DNA of 11,836 bases from JBPBPI01 sp050954885. Lineage in GTDB: Bacteria; Pseudomonadota; Alphaproteobacteria; Caedimonadales; Caedimonadaceae. The notes below the pieces were generated by a model. That model saw only the letters and a list, made by a program, of their open reading frames with translations. It searched no databases and was not told where the DNA came from. This document shows, piece after piece, positions 7,372 to 11,836 of this stretch. Made by a program: the position numbers and the translations under genes. Location: positions 1 through 11,836 of the forward strand of contig JBPBPI010000149.1 of the NCBI GenBank assembly GCA_050954885.1. The letters are read 5' to 3'. Positions within the stretch are counted from its first letter, which is position 1. Every line of letters starts with the position of its first letter.

Positions 7372-7388
7372 ATATAACAGAAAAAATT
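7372..7388 (-). promoter_or_regulatory. Conserved upstream element of paralog B (possible extended -10)
   Basis: This copy is identical to the 17-base element at 6531-6547. On the minus strand it gives TGTTATATT, which matches an extended -10 (TGnTATAAT) well. It lies 35 nt before the paralog B start. Confidence 0.42.
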
Positions 7389-7556
7389 ATATCAAAAATA
7401 TTTTATTGATTTTATTAAAAGAAATATACTGTATTAGGCTCTATGAAGGAATTTTAAAAATACAGACAGAACTCCAACCATTTGAAATTAAAAGATAATA
7501 ATCAATAACTTATAAATTTTCTAAAGTTATGTTGATTTTTTGTGAAAAAAAATAAA

Positions 7557-7586
7557 TTGACATATACATCTTTATAATAGTATATA
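7557..7586 (+). promoter_or_regulatory. Candidate sigma70 promoter for the SemiSWEET/L,D-transpeptidase genes
   Basis: A consensus -35 TTGACA (7557-7562), an 18-nt spacer and TATATA (7581-7586) form a good promoter on the plus strand. Transcription would start near 7593, leaving an untranslated leader of about 200 nt before the SemiSWEET start. A perfect TATAAT (7573-7578) is only 10 nt from the -35 and so cannot pair with it. AT-richness makes the -10 partly trivial; the -35 is the informative part. Confidence 0.4.
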
Positions 7587-7791
7587 AATTTCATTAATGT
7601 CATTTTTATAGTTTTTTTAAATGTAAGATAATTATATTTACTAATTTAACAATATAAAATAATTTTTTTCATAAAATTTTTGATTTTATATCAAATAGTA
7701 GCTAATCTTCTTTATAAAAAACTTAATTGTATTAAAAATTAACGTGACTCAAAAAACAATTCAAATATTAACTACAACAGAAAAATAGAAA

Positions 7792-8079
7792 ATGTCTAAT
7801 TACAACTTATTAAAAATATTTAAAAGTAAAGGCTTTGAAAATTTTACAACATTTATGGCTTTGGTTGGAATAACAGCCGCTTATATACAGGCTTATAAAA
7901 TATTCAGCCTCAAATGTGCCACAGCTGTCTCTCTTTCGGCTGTCCTCATTGGTCTCGCAAGTTCAATCTGTTGGTTTATTTATGGACTGGCTCAAAGAAT
8001 CATGCCTTTGATTATATCGAATATTATGGGTATCACAGGCGCTATATTGGTCGTAATCGGTATACTGATTTACGGTTAA
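7792..8079 (+). CDS. SemiSWEET family sugar transporter
   Basis: SemiSWEETs are small bacterial sugar transporters of the MtN3/PQ-loop superfamily that dimerise in the inner membrane. This 95-residue protein has three hydrophobic helices (about 20-37, 44-66 and 71-93), the expected size and plan. Family residues are visible: Gln33 in AAYIQAYKI (the usual PQ motif has lost its Pro), Trp61-Phe-Ile-Tyr64-Gly65 and Asn77 in LIISNIMG. The 16-residue spacing between Trp61 and Asn77 equals that between the sugar-contacting Trp48 and Asn64 of the Leptospira SemiSWEET. The sugar is unknown. The N-terminus has about 19 extra hydrophilic residues, and the ribosome binding site is weak. It is followed after 55 nt by the L,D-transpeptidase gene, perhaps co-transcribed. 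Confidence 0.85.
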   Translation: MSNYNLLKIFKSKGFENFTTFMALVGITAAYIQAYKIFSLKCATAVSLSAVLIGLASSICWFIYGLAQRIMPLIISNIMGITGAILVVIGILIYG

Positions 8080-8134
8080 TATTTGAATCTATACTCTTTA
8101 CAAAGATACAATAAGTAAATTCTTTGAAAGAAAA

Positions 8135-8650
8135 ATGATGCGATTCTACTTTTATATTTTTATTTTGTGTTTTGGTTTTTTATCAGTTTTTAAATGTGAA
8201 TCAAAAAAAGAAAGACAAGAGTTACTGCTGATTGATCAAATCCTTGTCTACAAAAGCAAAAGGCAGTTACAACTTCTTTCTAAAAACAAAATTGTTAAAG
8301 AGTATAAAATTGCTCTAGGCGGTAGTCCAATAGGTCATAAAGAACAAGAAGGTGATCAGCGCACACCCGAAGGTCATTATAAAATTGATTTCAAACGCAC
8401 TAATAGCCAGTTCTACAAAGCTCTTCGCATCTCATACCCAAATGCTCAAGATCGTCTTCAGGCCAAGAAGCAAAATGTTTCTCCAGGGGGCGATATTTAT
8501 ATTCATGGACTGCCCAAAAGTTTTTCATTTATTGGAAAAGCACATTTAAATACAGATTGGACTTTAGGATGTCTGGCCCTCACCAATCAAGAAATCGACG
8601 AGTTTTTTGATTTTATTCCTTTAAACACACCAATTGTAATTTACCCTTAA
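8135..8650 (+). CDS. L,D-transpeptidase (YkuD domain, YafK-like)
   Basis: L,D-transpeptidases act in the periplasm on peptidoglycan stem peptides, making 3-3 cross-links, attaching proteins or cleaving such links; YafK-type members can be hydrolases. The 171-residue product has a hydrophobic N-terminus (about 3-18) that is a signal peptide or anchor. Cys21 in SVFKCES is not a good lipobox. The YkuD domain covers about 33-170: VYKSKRQLQLL and YKIALGGSPIGHKEQEGDQRTPEG at the start, then His124 in DIYIHGLP and catalytic Cys146 in DWTLGCLALTN. The usual S-x-G-C-x-R appears as T-L-G-C-L-A, as in the YafK branch. GAAAG (8126-8130) precedes two adjacent ATGs at 8135 and 8138. The gene follows the SemiSWEET gene by 55 nt. 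Confidence 0.9.
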   Translation: MMRFYFYIFILCFGFLSVFKCESKKERQELLLIDQILVYKSKRQLQLLSKNKIVKEYKIALGGSPIGHKEQEGDQRTPEGHYKIDFKRTNSQFYKALRISYPNAQDRLQAKKQNVSPGGDIYIHGLPKSFSFIGKAHLNTDWTLGCLALTNQEIDEFFDFIPLNTPIVIYP

Positions 8651-8675
8651 GTATTTATATTAGGTCTTTGAGATA

Positions 8676-8699
8676 TACAATATGTTGACCTATATTGTA
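8676..8699. promoter_or_regulatory. Inverted repeat overlapping the metallopeptidase -35 (operator candidate)
   Basis: TACAATAT (8676-8683) and ATATTGTA (8692-8699) form a perfect 8-bp inverted repeat with an 8-nt centre. It covers the predicted -35 box of the following gene. A second, competing pair TAGGTC (8661-8666)/GACCTA (8687-8692) shares the centre. No U tract follows, so this is more like a protein-binding site than a terminator. Confidence 0.4.
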
Positions 8700-8713
8700 A
8701 TTAGCGATATTCT
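8685..8713 (+). promoter_or_regulatory. Candidate sigma70 promoter of the metallopeptidase gene
   Basis: TTGACC (8685-8690), a 17-nt spacer and TATTCT (8708-8713) match -35/-10 reasonably. The start would fall near 8720, giving a leader of about 59 nt that ends in the strong ribosome binding site GGGAG (8768-8772). Confidence 0.45.
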
Positions 8714-8778
8714 TTTAATGATAAAAAGTGAATATAAATAAATAAACAATAATATTTTTATCTTATCGGGAGTGCAAC

Positions 8779-10197
8779 ATGTCAATAAAATTAAATAAAC
8801 TACTCAAATTAACGACATTTTCAATTTTTATGACTTATACAAGTATTTTTAATATTAGAGCAACAGAGGTAGAATCTGCAAAATTTGTTCCACTATTTAA
8901 TATTAATTCTTCATCAAAAAATTTTAATTCTTTAAAGCTTGGTCAAGGCAGTCGTATTAATGTCTACGCGCAAGATGCCAGCACCAGTGATCCAACAGCA
9001 TATTATAGTTCTTCTTCCGGCCTTTTTTCGCCTTCAAAACCGCCCTTCATTAAACAAGTTCTTATTTTTCAAGACCTGACAAATGGGTTTAGTGATCTAG
9101 ACATGGAAATTGCAACCCTTCCGGGTGTTAAGTTTACCCCTGACAGTAACGGCGATTTTACAAGTTATAAAGAAGGCTCACCTGAATTTGATGCCGCTCA
9201 CACCTATGCTCGGGTCAGGGAAACTTATGATATGTGGTATGCAACTCTTGATAGTATTGTTCAAGAATATAAAGATCCTATTGCTAAGAAGAAAATTCAA
9301 TATTGGGATGGTAGAGGCTATGGCAAGCTAATGATTTATCCTCATGCAGGACTCGATGCTAATGCCTATTACTCACGTCTGGACACAACAAGATCTTTAA
9401 AATTTTTTGATTTTATAAGTCAGGAGAAAAAAGTTGCTCTTCGCAAATTAATCTCAACTTGTCGCGCAAGTGACGTTGTGGCTCATGAGGCAGGTCACTC
9501 TATTTTGGATATTGTATGTCCTGCTTATTGGGATGCTGATACTTTACAAGTGGGGGGCATTCACGAATCTTTTGGAGATTTAAGCGCTTTATTCTTTATA
9601 CTCGTTCAAGATGATTTGGTTGATAAACTCGTTGTCTCAACCAAAGGAGATTTGCATAGAGGAAATTTTGCAAGCTTCATGGCAGAAGAGTTCGGTCGAG
9701 GCCTTGGCTATTCTTCTTCTCTACGCGATGCAGACAAAGATTATAAAATGAATGAAGTTGAACCAGAAGTTCATGCTATTGCTGAAGTTTTTACAGGGGC
9801 TATCTATGATACTTTAGTAAGTGGCTTTGAAGATGCTTTTGATGCATATCGTGGACGTTACCGGATGGCACAAATGTTACAAGATACCGGTGATTTCTTA
9901 AGAAGATTAACCTTACATGCACTCATCAAGAATGATAACGCTAATACCACCTATCAAAGCATTGCAAAAACCATGATAGACTTAAGTGATGTTTATGCGC
10001 AAAGTGCTTCTCCTTATGTCAAAGATTTTAATTGGAAAGTGTATTTACATGATGAATTTTCACGCCGTGATGTTTTGACTGATCCTTCGCCTAAAATGTT
10101 AAAAGCAGCCCGAATGGAAACAAATTTAGATAAAGAATATGGAATCTGTGGCACTCATTATCATAAAATAGAAAAAGAAGAGGAGCAGGGTATATAA
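8779..10197 (+). CDS. Exported zinc metallopeptidase, M4/M36-like (gluzincin)
   Basis: A predicted secreted or periplasmic zinc endopeptidase of 472 residues. The signal peptide is about residues 1-28, with cleavage after IRA. The zinc site is VVAHEAGHSILD, giving His236 and His240 as ligands and Glu237 as the general base, and GGIHESFGDLSALF supplies the third ligand Glu263. EVHAIAEVFTGAIYDTL (330-346) resembles the segment of thermolysin/fungalysin families that holds the transition-state His, here His332. Residues 30-230 probably include a pro- or accessory region with no recognised domain; it is shorter than typical M4/M36 pro-regions. The C-terminus (410-472) is also unassigned. GGGAG lies 6 nt before the ATG. 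It stands alone, with its own promoter and a terminator at 10224-10259. The exact peptidase family and substrate are not settled. Confidence 0.8.
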   Translation: MSIKLNKLLKLTTFSIFMTYTSIFNIRATEVESAKFVPLFNINSSSKNFNSLKLGQGSRINVYAQDASTSDPTAYYSSSSGLFSPSKPPFIKQVLIFQDLTNGFSDLDMEIATLPGVKFTPDSNGDFTSYKEGSPEFDAAHTYARVRETYDMWYATLDSIVQEYKDPIAKKKIQYWDGRGYGKLMIYPHAGLDANAYYSRLDTTRSLKFFDFISQEKKVALRKLISTCRASDVVAHEAGHSILDIVCPAYWDADTLQVGGIHESFGDLSALFFILVQDDLVDKLVVSTKGDLHRGNFASFMAEEFGRGLGYSSSLRDADKDYKMNEVEPEVHAIAEVFTGAIYDTLVSGFEDAFDAYRGRYRMAQMLQDTGDFLRRLTLHALIKNDNANTTYQSIAKTMIDLSDVYAQSASPYVKDFNWKVYLHDEFSRRDVLTDPSPKMLKAARMETNLDKEYGICGTHYHKIEKEEEQGI

Positions 10198-10223
10198 TAT
10201 TATTTTTTATTAAATAAATTCTG

Positions 10224-10259
10224 ATTCACGTGCAATTTCAGGTTGTGCGTGAATTTTCT
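10224..10259 (+). terminator. Rho-independent terminator after the metallopeptidase gene
   Basis: ATTCACGTGCAA (10224-10235) pairs with TTGTGCGTGAAT (10243-10254), a 12-bp stem with two G-U pairs and a 7-nt loop, followed by TTTCT. It lies 26 nt past the metallopeptidase stop codon. Confidence 0.7.
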
Positions 10260-10267
10260 ATAATATT

Positions 10268-10289
10268 CATATTTTTAATTAAAAATATG
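10268..10289. repeat. 22-bp perfect AT-rich palindrome
   Basis: The half site CATATTTTTAA (10268-10278) is followed directly by its exact reverse complement (10279-10289). It lies between the terminator and the rhodanese gene, about 80 nt before the rhodanese start. It may be an operator or cruciform-prone site, or chance symmetry in A/T-rich DNA. Confidence 0.4.
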
Positions 10290-10370
10290 GTTTAATACTC
10301 AATTTTTTGTATTTTTTAAAAAATTATGCTAAGTTACAATAGTTACATTATAAACATATTGGGGAAATTT

Positions 10371-10844
10371 ATGAAAAATATTTCAATTATGACATTAAAT
10401 ATTATAAGTTTATTGTCTCTTGTTTGTTTTTTTGAAGCAAGAGCTACGGTTTCTCAAAATCCTATTCAGGATTTAGTGGCAGCAGAGAAATATTTTCAAG
10501 AAGAACTAGAATTTACCTCAAATCCCTATGGCGTCAAAATGGCGATTGAAGGAAAAAAAGGGAAAATCAGAGTGATCGACGTTCGCTCTCGCGAAGCTTT
10601 TGCCAAAGGACATATTCCAGGAGCTGTCAATATTCCATACGACGACATTGATCGTCTTGACGATATTTCAAATGCAGAACAAAAACCTATTAAAGATGGT
10701 CATAATTATGTTTATTGTTATGAAAATCTTTGCAATTTATCACAACAAGCGTGTGTTAAATTGGCACATTTAGGATATCCTGTTAAAGAACTAAAGGGCG
10801 GATTTACAGGCTGGACCGATCATAAATATCCTGTTGAAAAATAA
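10371..10844 (+). CDS. Exported single-domain rhodanese-like protein
   Basis: Rhodanese domains transfer sulfane sulfur via a cysteine persulfide; exported single-domain forms are often of uncertain substrate. The 157-residue product has a signal peptide MKNISIMTLNIISLLSLVCF with cleavage after ARA (residue 25). The domain covers about 30-155: RVIDVRSREAFAKGHIPGAVNIPY (68-90; Asp70 and Arg72), then Cys116 in VYCYENLCNLS as the probable active-site cysteine, and VKELKGGFTGW (138-148). The active-site loop departs from the usual CxxGxR(S): it is two residues longer, carries a second Cys (Cys121) and lacks the Arg, so catalysis could be altered. ATG 10371 was chosen over 10326 because GGGGA (10361-10365) precedes it by 5 nt and it gives a proper signal peptide. 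It converges on the SIMPL gene with a 25-nt gap. Confidence 0.87.
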   Translation: MKNISIMTLNIISLLSLVCFFEARATVSQNPIQDLVAAEKYFQEELEFTSNPYGVKMAIEGKKGKIRVIDVRSREAFAKGHIPGAVNIPYDDIDRLDDISNAEQKPIKDGHNYVYCYENLCNLSQQACVKLAHLGYPVKELKGGFTGWTDHKYPVEK

Positions 10845-10869
10845 ATATTTATCTAACTATATTTTTATG

Positions 10870-11556
10870 TCAGTGAACAGCATAGGTTAAGGTAACTACA
10901 ACTTTTACCATTTTTTGGACAGAACTTGTGTCGTAAACACCGTAGTCTGAGACATCTGCGGCGTCCATAGCTGTGACTTGAAATAACCCTTGTCTAGCGC
11001 CTTTTAAGGCACCTATTTTAATACCACCGTTCAAGGCAAAGGTTTCGGCACGCCCGCGGCCATTTGCTGTGGCATCGCCAATCATGGCTAATTTAAGAGA
11101 TTCTAATTTTTGACTGCTGTAAAAATAACGTGGTGTTCCAATGTCTAAATCCAGGCCTTCTTCTGTAATCAAGACACCTGATTTTATAGCAAGAGATGTT
11201 ACAAGAGGAATATTGTGAGAACGATAACTAAAATTTTGAGAAATTTTATATCCCTCAACTTGATTGCTTGTTTGACCATTTTCTAAAATTTTATACACAG
11301 TATTTCTTTTCAGGGGTGAGCCTTCAAAATCTTTAACATCAATTCCTTCTTTAGCCAAAAAATCGATTAATATTTTTTTATGATGATCAAATTTGAGACT
11401 TGCTTCTGAAAGAGAGGCCTCATTTGCAGTTAGCGTCAAGCTCCAAGATGATTGATCTGATTCAATGGAGCGTTCTGTATAACCTTTCACTTCAATACTG
11501 TTTTCAGCATTTTTAAACTGACGTGCTGCATTGCTTAATATCCAAGCAGATCCCAT
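10870..11556 (-). CDS. SIMPL (DUF541) domain protein, N-terminus apparently frameshifted
   Basis: SIMPL-domain proteins are envelope proteins of poorly known function, often membrane anchored. The 228 residues from ATG 11556 include NSIEVKGYTERSIESDQSSW (about 19-38), the hallmark start of the domain, then ATANGRGRAETFALNGGIKIGALKGA (about 164-189) and VVVTLTYAVH at the end. The frame stays open upstream to 11595 and encodes PYSAIGIALAIGF, which together with MGSAWILSNAA makes the membrane anchor expected in this family, but there is no ATG in it. An ATG at 11607-11609, one frame away, reads MTKHN up to exactly this point; one extra base near 11595 would give a continuous 246-residue protein. 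As it stands, only a version without most of the anchor can start, from ATG 11556 with a weak TAGG site. Confidence 0.85.
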   Translation of the reverse strand: MGSAWILSNAARQFKNAENSIEVKGYTERSIESDQSSWSLTLTANEASLSEASLKFDHHKKILIDFLAKEGIDVKDFEGSPLKRNTVYKILENGQTSNQVEGYKISQNFSYRSHNIPLVTSLAIKSGVLITEEGLDLDIGTPRYFYSSQKLESLKLAMIGDATANGRGRAETFALNGGIKIGALKGARQGLFQVTAMDAADVSDYGVYDTSSVQKMVKVVVTLTYAVH

Positions 11557-11635
11557 AAAACCTATCGCTAAAGCAATACCTATAGCTGAATAAGGTTATG
11601 TTTTGTCATTAGAGGAATATTAAAATATTGGTTTG

Positions 11636-11664
11636 CCTAACGAAAAGAGAATTGTGTATGTCAA
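11636..11664 (-). promoter_or_regulatory. Candidate promoter of the SIMPL gene
   Basis: On the minus strand TTGACA (11659-11664) is followed after 17 nt by GTTAGG (11636-11641). The -35 is a consensus match, the -10 is poor. Transcription would start near 11629, about 20 nt before the ATG at 11609, which supports that ATG as the original SIMPL start. Confidence 0.3.
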
Positions 11665-11724
11665 AACATAATCACATTCAACTATAAACTTAGAAACGCT
11701 CGAAAAGACATACTATTTTGAGTT

Positions 11725-11738
11725 ATCATGATCATGAT
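11725..11738. repeat. 14-bp perfect palindrome ATCATGATCATGAT
   Basis: The sequence is both a perfect palindrome and a tandem of ATCATG. It lies between the right-edge ORF and the SIMPL gene. It might bind a regulator, but nothing else supports a role. Confidence 0.25.
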
Positions 11739-11758
11739 CTTTTTAACCCGAGTTGCGT

Positions 11759-11836
11759 TTAAGGATTCAAATTAAGGATGCTTTCTAATGATGGCTTATC
11801 ATCTCTGAGTTGGTAATTGATCAATCCGGCCATCAG
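11759..11836 (-). CDS. 3' end of an unidentified minus-strand ORF (cut by right edge)
   Basis: The minus frame from the right edge is open for 25 codons, ending AGLINYQLRDDKPSLESILNL and then NP, with TAA at 11759-11761. It is the only long open frame at this edge and its composition looks protein-like, but it is too short to identify. It would lie upstream of, and in the same direction as, the SIMPL gene, about 150 nt away. Confidence 0.35.
   Translation of the reverse strand: MMAGLINYQLRDDKPSLESILNLNP

Larger units (their letters stand above)
7337..7791. other. 455-nt very AT-rich intergenic region
   Basis: No ORF of note, RNA gene or mobile element is seen on either strand. It holds the upstream element of paralog B (7372-7388) and a candidate plus-strand promoter (7557-7586). 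A 7-bp imperfectly placed inverted pair CTGTATT/AATACAG, about 27 nt apart, lies around 7430-7470. Long A and T runs make most other apparent symmetry uninformative. Confidence 0.6.

Noticed and set aside
7573..7578. Perfect TATAAT as the -10 of the TTGACA at 7557
   Set aside because: The spacer would be only 10 nt; TATATA at 7581 with 18 nt is the workable pair.
7914..8114. 66-codon plus-strand ORF overlapping the SemiSWEET gene
   Set aside because: It is an alternative frame of a gene with clear family residues and has no signal of its own.
10841..10852. ATAAATATTTAT palindrome as a terminator between rhodanese and SIMPL genes
   Set aside because: The stem is all A/T and no proper U tract follows, so it would be too weak to call.
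1..11836. tRNA, rRNA, CRISPR arrays, insertion sequences or phage genes
   Set aside because: I looked and found no cloverleaf-like segment, spaced direct repeats, transposase motifs or terminal inverted repeats with target duplications.

Overview
The window looks like part of an AT-rich alphaproteobacterial genome, probably a host-associated lineage related to Holosporales or Rickettsiales. The clearest taxonomic signal is a complete sdhCDAB operon whose SdhC N-terminus (RPLSPHLQIYR), SdhD and SdhA read like alphaproteobacterial or rickettsial versions. The rest is AT-rich, gene-sparse in places, and dominated by small secreted or membrane proteins. The lineage is an inference from protein appearance; no database was searched.

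Layout. From 1 to 721 there is the 3' part of a GNAT-like acetyltransferase gene cut by the left edge. It converges on a secreted V8/trypsin-like serine protease on the minus strand (769-2018). That gene is split into two frames at an A9 tract: the signal peptide and pro-region lie in one ORF (1647-2018) and the catalytic domain in the -1 frame (769-1665). A likely bidirectional terminator (764-798) sits between the convergent genes. Then sdhC, sdhD, sdhA and sdhB (2267-5699) form one plus-strand operon for succinate dehydrogenase (respiratory complex II). It ends 2 nt from the stop of the next minus-strand gene. From 5702 to 7388 lies a tandem duplication of an unrecognised exported protein, including its upstream promoter-like element.

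After an extremely AT-rich 455-nt intergenic stretch come a SemiSWEET sugar transporter (7792-8079), an L,D-transpeptidase of the YafK/YkuD type (8135-8650), an exported M4/M36-like zinc metallopeptidase (8779-10197) and an exported single-domain rhodanese (10371-10844). On the minus strand follows a SIMPL-domain protein (10870-11556), whose membrane-anchor N-terminus appears to have been cut off by a single-base frameshift. The last 78 bases hold the 3' end of another minus-strand ORF.

How it fits together. The sdh operon is core metabolism with balanced composition. The flanking genes are envelope or secretome functions: two proteases, peptidoglycan cross-linking, sugar transport, a periplasmic rhodanese, a SIMPL protein and the duplicated exported pair. 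I see no RNA genes, CRISPR arrays, insertion sequences or phage genes. The most notable observations are the in-frame A AAA AAG slippery heptamer joining the two halves of the serine protease, the second single-base frame break in the SIMPL gene, the tandem exported paralogs, and an inverted repeat overlapping the predicted -35 box of the metallopeptidase.
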